A stretch of DNA of 64,000 bases from contig CAIVAT010000187.1 in the NCBI GenBank assembly GCA_903903985.1, positions 1 through 64,000 on the forward strand, given 5' to 3'. A model generated the notes under the pieces. The model saw only the letters and a program-made list of their open reading frames with translations, ran no database searches and was not told the origin of the DNA. A program made the position numbers and the translations under genes. Of this stretch, positions 33,301 to 44,900 are shown one piece after another. Position 1 is the first letter of the stretch, and the number at the start of each line of letters is the position of its first letter. The DNA is from an uncultured Bacteroidales bacterium. GTDB taxonomy: Bacteria > Bacteroidota > Bacteroidia > Bacteroidales > FEN-979.

Positions 33301-35794
33301 TGACGGTTTGTATAATGGAATCAGAAGATACAGGATTGTTGATCGCGCATGAAAATGAGGAAGTGAGCATGCAATGGATCGTATCTTTATTTGCAGGAAC
33401 ATAAGTAAAGGTGGCGCTGCTGGTACCTGCATTGCTGCAATTGACCTTCCATTGGTAACCAGAGGACGCCCCACCGGTTGAAGTTGACGCAACATAGGTC
33501 ACCGGTATGCCCATGCATGAAGGATTGTTCAATGTATTGATGGTGACGCTCACCGGAAGGTTCGGATTGACAGTCATCACGATCGTATTGGAAGTGGCCG
33601 GGTTACCGGAGGCACAACTCAAACCTGAATTGACGACGCATTTAAAAGTATTTCCATTTGTCGGGGGATAGTTGAATGTTGTAAGGTTGGCACCGCTTTG
33701 CACCAGAACACCATTCACAAGCCATTCATAAAAAGGTGAAGCACCTCCATTCAGGCATGTTGCAGTAAAAGTGACCATCTGCCCCATACAGGAGGGATTA
33801 GCGCTTGCGGTGATGGAGACACTCACAGGCAGGGCTGCCGCAACATTCATCGTGATGGCATTGGAAACAGCAGAACTGTTGATCGCACAATTCAAACTCG
33901 ACAACAGGGTACAGGTAATCACCTCGCCATTGACGGGAGTGTAATTGAACGTTGCGCTGTTTGAACCGGATGGGGTCCCGTTTACCTTCCATTGATAGGC
34001 AGGAGTCGGGCCACCATTGACGGGAATTGCTGTAAAAACGACGGAACTGCCTGTACATATTGGATTTGTAGAAACAGCGATGGCAACACTTACCGGCAAA
34101 CCACTGCTGATGCTGATGGTTATCTCATTGGAGAGAACAGGGATACCCTGGCTGCACAAACTATTGGAAGTCATCCGGCAAACAATCTTGTCATTGTTGG
34201 CTGGTGCGTAAGTATATATCGCATTGGTCGCTCCCGCAACCTCAGAGCCGTTCACTTTCCATTGGAATGAAGGAGTTGTTCCTCCATTCAATGGGTTTGC
34301 ATTAAACTGTATCGGCGTTCCCTCACAGGTATAATAGGAAGAGGCAGTAATGGAAACGCTTGGGGCCATCGTACCGCTCACAATCATGGTGATCGTGTTT
34401 GAGGTCGACGGGTTCCCTGTTGCACACGATAAACTTGAAGTAAGCAAACATTTAACCTGGTCGCCGTTTGATGGCTGATAGGTGTATGCAGGATTATCGG
34501 TACCAACAGTTAAATTATTTACGATCCACTCATAATGGGGAGTTGCTCCCCCATTGCCGGAATTCGCAGTGAGTGTCACCTGGCTTCCATCGCACAATGG
34601 ATTCGCTGAGGCAGAAATGTCCACACTTACCGCAGTATGTTGCAATACCGCCATGATGATGGCATTGGAAGGTGCGGGATTCCCGGTTTTACATACCGCA
34701 TTGGAGTTCAGGATACAGGTCACTACATCGTAATTCACCGGGGAATAGGTCATGACCGGATCATTTCCACCGGTGATTGTGCCATTTATTTTCCAGGTGT
34801 AAACAGGTGCCGGGCCACCATTGACGGCTGTTGTGCTGAATGTAACCATGTTTCCTGAGCAAACCGGGTTGGAAGACGCGGCAATGGAAAGGCCCACAGG
34901 TTGATTCGGGCTGACAGTCATGATCATTGGTACTGAAATTGCCGGGTTTCCCGACGTACAGGTCATACTTGATGTAACCCTGCAGGTGATCACATCCCCG
35001 TTCACGGGGATATAGCTGTAAGTACTATTGGTTGCTGAAGGGATATCAACACCATTGCGCTTCCATTGGTATAATGGGAGGTTACCTCCGTTTGACGGGG
35101 AGGCCGTAAGTGTAACCATATCTCCCAGGCATGATGGATTGGCCGATGACGATATTGCCACTCCAACAGGAAAATTTGATGTAACCGACATGACAACCGG
35201 GGCCGAGGATGCCGGGTTCCCCGAGGGGCATGCCAGGTTGGAGATGACCTGGCAGTGCACAATATCATTGTTGATAGGCGGATAACTGAAGATGGATGCA
35301 GAAACTCCGACATCCTGCCCGTTTACGAACCAAATAAATGTCGGTGATGATCCTCCATTGACCGCAGTTGCAGTGAAGGTTACCTGGGTGCCCGCGCAAA
35401 CCGATGTGGCTGAAGGGGTAATTGAGATAGAAACCGGTAAGGATGGCTGAACCGTTACAGTTAAATCTACAGAAAAAGTGACTCCCAAACCATCAACATA
35501 ACTGACATGCACTGTTTGAGCCCCCAGGGCATTCCAGGTCACAGTTACCGAATTATCTGTTGAAGTGCCTCCGTCCGTGATTGTACCTCCTGTAACAACC
35601 CAAAAATAGTTGTTCATAAATTGTTCGGTGGTATAAACATAACCACTGGTACCAATGCAGGGAGTTATCGATCCGGAAATGGTTGGGGTTGTAAAGGGTG
35701 CATCATGATGGGTTCCATCCATACCGGCCTGTCCAAACAAAATGTAAGGAAGGAGGACGAAGAAAAACAGTATGGTTTTAAAACCTGCTTTCAT
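27368..35794 (-). CDS. Giant secreted adhesin-like protein: 27 Ig-like repeats and C-terminal FISUMP domain
   Basis: This is a 2808-residue protein with signal peptide (MKAGFKTILFFFVLLPYILFGQ) and one PKD/Ig-like domain at ~35-115. It then has 27 tandem repeats of ~88 residues, each with the pattern V.I..S.NP.C.G..VTFTA...NGG..P.YQW.VNG, then Y.P.NGD.V.C.LTS...C..GNP. Each repeat carries about three cysteines at fixed places. Residues ~2615-2808 are a Fibrobacter succinogenes major paralogous (FISUMP) domain (TVLIGTQCWFSKNL, YGALYQWDELM, CPPGWHVPTDAEW, ending GFSVRCLLD). It has no T9SS sorting domain. A long fibrous surface or extracellular protein is expected. Confidence 0.88.
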   Translation of the reverse strand: MKAGFKTILFFFVLLPYILFGQAGMDGTHHDAPFTTPTISGSITPCIGTSGYVYTTEQFMNNYFWVVTGGTITDGGTSTDNSVTVTWNALGAQTVHVSYVDGLGVTFSVDLTVTVQPSLPVSISITPSATSVCAGTQVTFTATAVNGGSSPTFIWFVNGQDVGVSASIFSYPPINNDIVHCQVISNLACPSGNPASSAPVVMSVTSNFPVGVAISSSANPSCLGDMVTLTASPSNGGNLPLYQWKRNGVDIPSATNSTYSYIPVNGDVITCRVTSSMTCTSGNPAISVPMIMTVSPNQPVGLSIAASSNPVCSGNMVTFSTTAVNGGPAPVYTWKINGTITGGNDPVMTYSPVNYDVVTCILNSNAVCKTGNPAPSNAIIMAVLQHTAVSVDISASANPLCDGSQVTLTANSGNGGATPHYEWIVNNLTVGTDNPAYTYQPSNGDQVKCLLTSSLSCATGNPSTSNTITMIVSGTMAPSVSITASSYYTCEGTPIQFNANPLNGGTTPSFQWKVNGSEVAGATNAIYTYAPANNDKIVCRMTSNSLCSQGIPVLSNEITISISSGLPVSVAIAVSTNPICTGSSVVFTAIPVNGGPTPAYQWKVNGTPSGSNSATFNYTPVNGEVITCTLLSSLNCAINSSAVSNAITMNVAAALPVSVSITASANPSCMGQMVTFTATCLNGGASPFYEWLVNGVLVQSGANLTTFNYPPTNGNTFKCVVNSGLSCASGNPATSNTIVMTVNPNLPVSVTINTLNNPSCMGIPVTYVASTSTGGASSGYQWKVNCSNAGTSSATFTYVPANKDTIHCMLTSSFSCAINNPVSSDSIIQTVNPNVIPSVTISASATTVCTGTLVTYTATAINGGSAPIYKWKLNGNHTGPNSPVWQFTPMDGDQISCTVTSNMMCLVSPEVTSNTIVMVVGLSLPAGISISASANPFCQGANVLYTATPSNGGTNPVYQWLINGLPSGTGATHAYAPLDGDFITCQVTSSLACASPKPATSNAILMYRNDGTPVSVLIRASDNPVCPGDPVTLFTTPTNGGTAPAYQWKVNGVNGTGVSTGPTYPYIPANGDAVTCYLTSNAACASGNPAVSNQIIIGTTPYATDSIIISTATNPFCPGTSVIFTSAITNGGLNPLYQWKVNGADKPGATNSSYTYAPQNNDVVTCVMTSHASCITGTTESAAIIMTSSTPLPLGVQVSASENPVCQGKVVRYTATPANGGVAPEYEWRVNNIVKGSNNSVLIYIPTNADAITCKLKTSLVCASPLEVISDPINMVVSSSPVFSVSLEASSNPVCLGIPVTLTATPVNGGPTPIYRWRKNGQLVPGENGITYSYMPYNGDVVTVTMTSSASCASLNPAVSNSVAFVVNAEQPVSVAIEPSDNPFCQGSQVTYTAAPENGGPAPTYHWIVNGADWPGATNSTFLYSPASGDAIQCRLSSNQSCINGNPALSNTVVMIESAAVMTVGVSITLEGDTIRCAGTQVRYLATATNGGSQPRFQWKVNGINNGGNTILSYFDYYPNDNELITCTITSNLFCVPLPKTATSNAIRMHIIPLAPVSVSITASTDTCCVGQSVTLAAMPVNPGTGPLYRWYLNGAQKPEWGSGPIINYIPANGDKIKCRINSNADCRTGNNSYSPEITMYVSPLRTVSASITPSANPVCQGTRVTFTAVAENGGNAPQFLWKVNGIDQVGNASQFSYTPLNGDSVSCIVTSNATCVLDNMALSNKVAMGVSPLLPVSVYIAAPNDTVCEGMVTFNATPTNGGPSPAFQWKVNGSNTGTNNHLFTYSPMDGDVVSCALMSNYACIEEDTVISNSVTLHIIPSSPVSITISRSLIPPCQGDTVVYTANPVNGGTSPYYQWLVNGFFVGGNNPVFSYVPNSGDVIQCQLYSNVDCSTGNPALSNADVMSFSPVLLVSVSIICSANPACIGTPAVFTALPVNEGTLPVYQWKVNGAVVGGNMSQLIYNPVNGDVVECTLTSDIPCSINNPAPSNSIAMSVLPPQTTQLTISTPINTVCSNTHVTFTSAAVNPGSTPDYQWMVNGIVIPGASNAAYTYIPSDGDQVTCTLKSSISCIVVNPVSSNTIVMHVSSGFPVSISISASANPTCIGQVVTFTSTAVNGGLDPEYQWMVDGYKVGTESTYTYIPTSGQVVTCQITSGYECEPVPVISNPITMIVSTIQPVAVSVVCSSNPACLSTSVTYTATATNGGAVPSYQWILNGTNLFGATNATYSYVPNNNDIVQCKVVSSESCVLGFSAFSEPIVMIVAAYFPADVLIIASDNMVCVNTLVTYNATPVYGGPAPIYQWQVNGTDVAGATTTTYSYFPVNNDAVTCKMTSDLNLCTSNPVTSIPVNMIVLGIPVGVSIIANTPTTVCAGDSVLFTATPINGGPVPTYQWKVNGIQVGDNSPVFKYPPSDGDSVYCMLESNATCSTGSLATSNKVAMSVNPVFPVSVSIEANPSGPVCAGVTVIYTAVAQFGGANPVYQWQVNGVNVGSNNFTYTYQPAVGDIVTCTMISNITCAGTPVSSTLIVSSGGGPMVTYDCPRDLITATNAKPFKLHGGLPLGPGGYYSGAGVDSSTGIFDPLLAGPGSHTIKYTYPTAGNCIATDSMVIDTRASAPVNCGNPIHDVRDNNKSYPTVLIGTQCWFSKNLDYGIKRNFSDPQVDNCEDTKYCLNNLEANCTLYGALYQWDELMRHDPSPGAQGLCPPGWHVPTDAEWMVLFGYYGGQSIAGDSLKAQGAGNFNGLPGGVIYQNQVGSFSPPDFSAAIFWTSDQEGATRARSHGLNSAVGSVSDYHSGRSNGFSVRCLLD

Positions 35795-35977
35795 GATTGA
35801 CTACAATGAACTAAATCAGATAAAATGCTTAAAATGGTTATACGTTAAATCCTTCAAAATGATACGTTTCAATAAACATTTGTCCTCTTTTCCCATAAAC
35901 CCCGTTCCCCTGACCTCATCCCCATAGAGCAAAGGGGTAAATGTCCCACCTTTGTTGGGGAGTGATTTAGGATGGAG

Positions 35978-38900
35978 TCATCGGTTATATATCAGAACTT
36001 TTTTCACTACCTGGTAATCTGCACATTTGAAAACAACATAATACAACCCCTTCGGCAATTTTGGACGAAGGTCAATGACCCGCTTGAATTTACTTTTGAC
36101 AACGATGTCAGAAATTTTAAAAAGCTGAATTCCAAGGCCATCATACACCGATATATCAAAAATGTCTTCCACAGGAAGGCTGATTGCTACGGTAAAATGT
36201 CCGTCATTGGGAATAGGGTAAACCCAGAATCCCGGTTTAAAAGTAATTGGGCCTGGAAATTTACCGTCGAAGTAAAAATGTTCCGACGGTTCCGAACTGC
36301 ACCCTTTGAGGGTCACGATATTCCAATACCACCCTGCTTCCACCGGCGATAATGTCTGGCCCACCGAATCCGTAAGAAGTGCTCCTTCAAAATACCATTG
36401 GTTTCCAATCGCGGCACTGCTGGTGAGGGTATTATAATCCCTTGCGATCACGGGTGTTTCAGGAACCGGGAACACCTCCACTTGCATCGACGGCGACATC
36501 GGACCCCTGCCACAGGCATTGTTCCCATATACGCTGATTACACCCGAGGTTGATGATGCTGCAAAATCCAAAGCAATACTCCGTTCATTCACCCCGGTGG
36601 CAATGGTCACCCCTGCCGGCAGATTCCAGGTGTAGGAAGTAGCCATATCCACGGATAAAATTGAATACGGAACCGATGTTGATCCTGCGCAAACAAAGGT
36701 TGGGCCTGAAATTGACGAAGCTTCTCCTGGGAACAGATTAACGACCGGGAATATCTGATTGGATGTGACAGCGGTTGCACTGACACATGGCAAACTTGTC
36801 GTCATCTCAACATGGATCCCATCACCCGGAAGCGGAATGCAGGAATACAGGGAATCATTCCCTCCCACCGGGATATTGTTTTTATACCACTGAAAAACAG
36901 GAACTCCCCCATTCGAAGTCAATGCAGTAAATGTAACTGAGGTTCCTTCGCATACTTCATTCTGGTCAGCCATGATCGCGGCTTCCACCACCAAAGGAAC
37001 ATCAACGGTCATGCCGATCGTGTCGGAAAATACTGAAGGAACATTCACACAGGTTAATCCTGTCTTCATTTCCACATATACGCGGTCCCCTTCTTCCGGA
37101 ATGCAGGAATAAACAGGCAGACCTGCTCCAACAGGCAATCCATTCTTATACCACTGATAAACCGGGATTCCGCCATTCACCGGTGTTGCTGTAAACACAA
37201 CCTCTTTTCCATGACATACCGGGTTCAGGTTCACATCGATACCGACATCGATCGTCAACGGTTGATTCACAGTGATGGTGATCATATCGGAATTGGCAGT
37301 TGAATTCTGAAGACAAGCCAGGTTGGAGGTAATTTTCACATAAACCTGATCGCCATTGTTTGGAACATAGGTGAAAACCGGTAAGTTTAATTCAACGGAT
37401 GATCCATTCAGGAACCATTGATAGACCGGAATTCCCCCGTTTATCGGGGTGGCGGTTAAGGTAACCGGTGAACCCTGGCATACCGGGACAGGATCATCAA
37501 CAATGGTGACACTGACCGGAAGAAGCGGGTTTACGATCATGTTGATTGCATTGGAACTGGCGGTTTGTGTGGTCACACAGGGGAGTGTCGTGATCATGGA
37601 TACATGCACGACATCTCCGTTGGCAGGCAGGTAAGTATAATCGGGTTGATTCAAACCGACAGGCAACCCATTCAGAAACCATTGATAAGTGGGAACCCCT
37701 CCATTCACCGGGGTTGCGGTGAAGGTTACCACTGTTCCGTCACAGATATTGTTTTGATCTGCAGCAACTGAAACGCTTACCGGAAGCGGGTCATCAACCA
37801 TCTGTGTCAGCGTATCCGATACGGCCGGACTTCCGACTGCACAGATAAGATTTGAATTAATTTCAACAAAGACCCGATCGCCATGGGTGGGTATGTAGCT
37901 ATAGGTCGGCTGATTACTGCCGACGGCAAGTCCATTTTTGAACCACTGATAGAACGGATTGGTTCCCCCGTTTTCAGGAACAGCAATCATGTTAACGATG
38001 GTTCCTTCGCATACCGCACCGGGGGGGCTGGGAAAGATGTCAACGGAAACCGGTCGCAACGGATACACCACCATGGCAATAAGGTTGGAGGTGACCGGGC
38101 TTCCGGTAGTGCAGGATAATCCTGAAGTTAAAATACACGATACCGAATCACCATCCTTCGGAATGCAGGTATAGGTCGGGCTGTTGTTTCCAACGGTATT
38201 CCCATCCACCATCCATTGGTATACCGGAGCCGAACCGCCATTTTCAGGAATTGCAGTAAAGGTGACAGGGGTTCCTGCGCACAGGTTATTTGCAGATGGT
38301 GAAATAGTCACATTAACCGGCATATCGAAACTGACAACCATCACTACCTGGTTTGATAACACCGGAACAGATGATGAACAGGGATTGTTGGGCGTCAGCA
38401 AACAGGTAATGATATCTCCGTTTACAGGCATGTAGGTAAAGGTTGCCTGGTTTTCGCCGACATTGTTCCCGTTCACTTTCCACTGGAAAACAGGTGTAAG
38501 ACCCACATTGGTTACCGAAGCGGTGTAAGTAACCGGATTGCCGAAACAAACCGGATTGGCGGAAGGTACAATGATAATTCCTGCCGGAATCGGCAAGGTA
38601 ACTGTCATGATGATCGCATTGGAGGTGGCCGGGTTGCCTGTGGCACATGAAAAATCAGAAGTCAGGAGACATTTGATTATATCGCCCTCTGATGGGACAA
38701 AGGTAAATACCGGATTGTTAATGCCAACATTCAATTCATTGACCATCCATTGGTAAGTTGGTGAATTCCCGCCATTTACAATGGCAGCTGAGTAGTTTAC
38801 CGGTTGTCCGTAGCACGCCGGATTGTTCGAAGCCTGAATGGTAATATTCACCGGGAATTCAGAGCTTACGGTCATGGTAATCGGGATAGATTGCGCAGTA

Positions 38901-41900
38901 TTGGTCAGGACACATGTTGCGCTGGAGGTCATCTCACAAACCACCATATCCCCATTTGACGGGGCATAAGCCCATGTGGCCTGTCCATTGCCAACATGGA
39001 TGCCATTTACTTTCCACTGGAAGGAAGGGTTGTACCCGCCATTTTCGGGACTCGCCATAAAGAAAACCTGGCTGCCCTGACATGCCGGATTTTGTGAAAC
39101 CGAAACCGACACTGCCGTCGGGACAGGCTCAACCACATTCATGATGATCGGATTGGATGTCGCCGGACTGTTGGCCGGACATAGCATACCGGATGCCATC
39201 TGGCAAATCACTGTGTCACCGTGAATCGGTATATAGCTGAAATACGGTGAATTGCCTCCTGCAGGAGCTCCATTGACTTTCCATTGATAAACAGGAGAAA
39301 TGCCTCCGTTCACCGGGAGAGCAGTATACGTTACCGTGGAGCCAACACATGCAGGATTCCCGGAGCTCACAATGGATACTGCCGTGGGCATATTGGCATT
39401 GACCTCCATCACAAGGGGTGCTGATACAGCCGGATTGGCTGTTGCACATGAAAAATCAGAGGTTAACCTGCATGTTACGTTATCACCATGGGCTGGCATA
39501 TAGCTGTAAAAAGAAGTATCGTTCCCGACATTTATACCGTTTACCATCCACTGGTAAACAGGATTATAGCCTCCATTAACCGGTAAAGCCGTAAAGCCGA
39601 CCGACTCGCCCTGGCAGGAAGGATTCGCAGTGGGCACTACGGTTACCTCAACAGGTAAACTTGAGTAAACAGACATGACCACTGGAACAGAGGTGACCGG
39701 GCTGCCTACTGTACACGATAACCCTGAGGTAAGTTTACAGGTCACAACATCTCCATCAGCGGGCTTGTACGTATACGTCTGGTTATTTGTGCCAACCACC
39801 GCTCCATTTACCTTCCATTGGTATTGCGGCGACGGCCCTCCGTTCACAGGCACTGCCGTATAGGTTACAAAGCTGTTGATACAAACCGGATTTACTGATG
39901 GAAGAACCGATAAACTGACAGTTTGAATGGCACTTACCGTCATGGTTACCGTATTTGAAATGGCATTCAGCATTGTAGTGCAGGTTGAATTTGATGTCAT
40001 CTCACAACTGACCACATCACCGTTTAAGGGCGTATAGGAGAAAACAGCACTGCTTGTACCCGTGTCGACCCCGTTTACTTTCCAATGATATACCGGTGCC
40101 GATCCTCCGTTGAAGGGAGTAGCCGTATAAACGACCGTTGCACCTTCGCAAACAGGGTTCGCAGATGGTGCGATGGTGACACTGGCAGGGGTATTCGAAC
40201 TCACACTCATGATGATCTGATTGGAATTTGCCGGATTTCCCGTGGTGCAGTTTGCATTGGATGTGACACGGCAATACACCACATCTCCGTTTACAGGTGT
40301 ATAAGAGTAGGCAGGATTATTTGTGCCAACCAGGATCCCATTCACCCTGTAACGGTAATATGGGCTAGTCCCGCCATTGGTCACCGCTGCATTAAAAGTG
40401 ACCGGGGTCCCCAGGCAGGTCGGGTTTTCAGATACGGTAAGGGCAACCGACACGGGTGCCTGCGGGTAGACCGTCATGGCAATCGGGTCGGAAAGGGCAG
40501 GATTGGGGGTTGCGCAAATTAAACTGGTGGTAATCTGGCAGGCAACCACGTCGCCGATCGCAGGTGCATATTGATAAGTACGATGATTCGATCCGACATT
40601 AATGCCGTTCACTTTCCATTGGTATACCGGAGAATTCCCGCCATTGGTCGTTGTTGCAGTAAACAATACCAGTGTGGTGTAACAGATCGGGTTGTTGGAG
40701 GCAGTTATCGAGATGGTCACCGGTAATGCAGTAATTCCGTTCATCACAATCTGGTTTGAAACTGCAGGATTTCCACTGGTGCACACGGCATTTGAATTCA
40801 GGATGCAAGTCACGATATCACCATCAGCAGGCGGATAGGTAAACGTTGAACTATTGGTCCCGATATTTGACTGGTTGACCTGCCATTGATAACCAGGGGT
40901 ATCTCCGCCGTAAGTAGGCGTTGCCGTAAAAGTTACGGGGCTTCCGATACAAACCGGGTTAAAGGAAGCTACAATGGCAACACTGACGGGCTGAATGGGT
41001 AAAACAACCATGTTGATGTTGTTCGAAACAGCAGGATTGCCTGTTGCACAGGAAGCATTTGAAAAAACATGGCAAACCACAACATCCCCGTTCACCGGGA
41101 CAAAGGAGTATTCGGGGCTGTTGGTGCCCACATTGTTACAATTGACCACCCATTGAAAAACCGGAGCAGGACCACCATTTTGAACAGTGGCAGTTAAGGT
41201 AACCAGGCTTCCTACACAACAGGGATTGGTTGATGCGATAATGGTCACCGCAACCGGGAGATTGGGGCTTACACCCATGATCACGTTATTTGATACCGCA
41301 GTGGGGGTTGCAGCACACGACAGGTTTGAACTCATTATACAATGCACGATATCACCGTTTCCCGGAGCATATGTATAAACTGGACTGTTTTCCCCGGAAG
41401 GGGCTCCATTGACATACCAGGCAAAAAATGGATTATCTCCACCTCCGGAATGCGTTGCAGTAAAGGTAACACTGGTTCCCGCACATACTGAATTAGCTGA
41501 GGCGTTAACCGAAATGGTAACAGGAATCGGACTTGCCTGCTGAAGGATCACTTCATTGGAAGTAATGGGGTTGGTACCACTGATGCAACTTGCATTTGAT
41601 AATAAATCGCATTTGACAACGTCACCCGGCAAAGCAAAATAAGAAAAGTTTGCTGCGTTGGTGCCCGCTGCAAGGTTATTGACTTTCCACTGATAAACCG
41701 GAGCGGGGCCCCCGTTGGTTGGGATGGCTGAAAAACTGACTGGATTCCCGGGGCAAAACGGGTTCGTAGGTGTGTTGATGACGATCGCAGCTGGCAATGC
41801 CGGGCTTACTCCCATGGAAAGTGGATTTGATACAGCGGGACTTCCGCTCACACACGCTGCGTTGGAGGTGAGCTGACAGGTGACAACATCCCCGTTTGAA

Positions 41901-44900
41901 GGTGAATATGTAAATCCTGGTGAATTTGACCCGCTGCTGATCCCATTTACTTTCCACTGATATACTGGCGAGGTCCCCCCGTTCACCACGGCAGATGCAA
42001 AGGTTACACTGCTTCCAGGGCATACAAGGCTATTGCTGGCGGAAATCCTGATGCTTGCAGGGGTTTCTGTATGATGGAGCATGGTGATTCCATTGGATTT
42101 ACAAGGGTTCATGACTGCACATGTCAGGTTTGAGGTCATCTGGCCGGTCACAAAATCACCGTGTGTGGGGACATAGGTGTAAGTTGAACTGGTTGTTCCT
42201 ACGGGCAAACAATTCACGCGCCATTGATAAACCGGCAACGTTCCTCCATTGGTGGGGGTAGCGGTGAAAGTAACAGGACTTCCTTCGCAAAATGGATTTG
42301 TGGAAGTTGATATACTTACAGCAGGTGCAAGTTCAGGCTTCACCACCATAGTGATCGGGCTCGACGTGACAATCTTGCTTCCCGAATAACATAAAGCATT
42401 CGATGTCAGCCGGCAGGTTACCACATTGCCGGTAGCCGGCGTAAATATCAGGGTTGCATTGTTACTCCCTGTGTTGTTTCCATTGAGTTTCCATTGATAT
42501 ACAGGGGCTGTTCCCCCATTTGAAATCGTGGCCGTAAAAGTAACCTGACTGGCAGTGCAGGATGGATTTGTAAGGGTTGAAATGGATATAGTGACCGGCA
42601 GAACCGGCATTACGGTCATATTGATCGCATTGGAAGTGGCAGGATTTCCTGAACAGCACTGAAGGCTTGAGGTCACCTGGCAGGTAATGACATTTCCATT
42701 AACAGGAGAGTAAACAAAGGTATTTTGATTGGTACCGGCATTCACCCCATCAACTTTCCATTGGTAAACCGGGGATAAACCCGCATTGACGGCAACAGCC
42801 GTATAGGTTACCATTGCGGCCAGACAAGATGGATTTGCGGCTGTAGTAATCGTGACACTTACCGGAAGGATAGGGTTTACCGTCATGGAAATCTCATTTG
42901 AACCAGCCGGGTTATTCGTTGCACACGTCAGATCGGAAGTGACCCAGCATCGGATGAAATCACCGTTTGAAGGAATATATGAAAATGTCGGGCTGTTTGT
43001 TCCAACACTTAAACCGTTTACAGTCCAGGCATATGCAGGTGTGGAACCCCCATTGACCGCCTGTGCGGTATAAGTTACCGGCAGCCCGGTACACGAGGGA
43101 TTCGTTGATGGCATAATACTGGAGCTCACCGGGATGCCAAGGCTTGGGATGACCGTCATGGCAATGATGTTTGAAACTGCCGGATTACCTGTTGCACAGG
43201 ATGAACTCGAGGTCAGGGTGCAGGTAACTTGGTCGCCGTCCTGCGGAATGTATGTAAAAACCTGATTATTTGAACCGCTGTTCATCCCGTTTACTTTCCA
43301 TTGAAAATTCGGCGATGTTCCACCGTTTACGGGAGTCGCAGTAAAAACAACCTGAACATTCTGGCAAACAGGGTTTAAGGAAGTTACAATGGAAACGGAT
43401 ACCGGTAATTGCTGGCTGACGGCCATGGTAACAACGTTGGAAGATACGGGGGTCACAGGCGCACACTGGATATTGGAAGTCATCCAGCAAACAACCTGGT
43501 CGCCATGGTTTGGGAAAAAAGTGTAACTGGCACTATTTGTGACCACAGTAACTCCATTTACCTTCCATTCAAAGGTGGGAGCAGTTCCTCCGTTAAATGC
43601 GGTCGCGGTCAGCGTGACGGACGAGGCAACACAAACCGGATTTGAAGATGCGGAAATAGAAACACTTACTGGAATATTCGGGGTCACGGTCATGGTAACT
43701 GAATTCGACAGGGCCGGGGATACGGATTGGCACAGAACGGATGAAAAAAGTTTACAAAATATCACATCCCCATTTGCCGGAGCATAGTTATATACCGCAC
43801 TATTTGTTCCAACGGGGAATCCATTCAACATCCATTGATATACCGGGGATGTTCCGCCATTGACTGGAAAGGCCGTGAATGTCGTGGTAATACCCTGGCA
43901 AACAGGATTTGCAGATGCCTGAATGCTCACACTGACCGGAACGACCTGGTTTGTGATCATGGTTACCGGGGCCGATACCGCAGGATTGCCAAGGGTGCAG
44001 GAGGCACTGGAGGTAAGCTTGCATGTTACAGCGTCGCCATTGAATGGAACATAGGTAAAACTATTGGCTGCTGAACTGACTACGATATTGTTAACTCTCC
44101 ATGAAAACTGCGGGGAAGTGCCTCCATTGGCAGGCAGAGCTGTATAGGTCACTGATGTGCCCTGGCAAACCGGATTTGCAGAAGCAGAAACGGATATACT
44201 CACCAACTGGCTGGGGCTGACTGTCATCACGATGGGACTTGATGATGCCGGGTTTCCTATAACACAAGTGGCACTTGAGGTCATCTCGCATACTACAAGG
44301 TCGCCGTTAACAGGGGTCATGGAAAATACGGGACTATTGCCTCCACCTGGTAATCCGTTCACTTTCCATTGATAGACCGGTGCCGGACCTCCATTTTGAG
44401 AAACCGCCGTAAAGGTCACCTGAGTACCCTGGCATACCGGGTTGGAAGAAACGGAAATAAAAACTCCCGTCTGCCGTAAAGGACTGACAATCATGCTTAC
44501 AGGGTTAGAAACAACCTGTGGCAATGTATTACATTGGGCGGTTGAATAAAGGTCGCAGGTCACCACATCACCATTTGATGGAATGTAGCTAAACACACTG
44601 CTGTTGGTGCCAACCGGGTAACCATTTACCATCCATTGCAGAACTGGCGTGGTTCCTCCATTCACCACAGCTGCACTGAGTAAAACGGGCGTGCCTTCAC
44701 AAACCGGATTATTGTCAGGTGAAATAGTAATGGCGGGAACCACCAGGGGTAAAACCGTGACATGTAAGGTGCCTGGAGCAGTAGCCGTAGCATAGTTCAC
44801 CATGACAACCTCCGTGCCCGCCTGCGACCAGGCAACAACGATGCTGTTTGTGCCTGCTCCGGAAGTAATTGTTCCCCCGGAGGACAAGGTCCAGGTATAA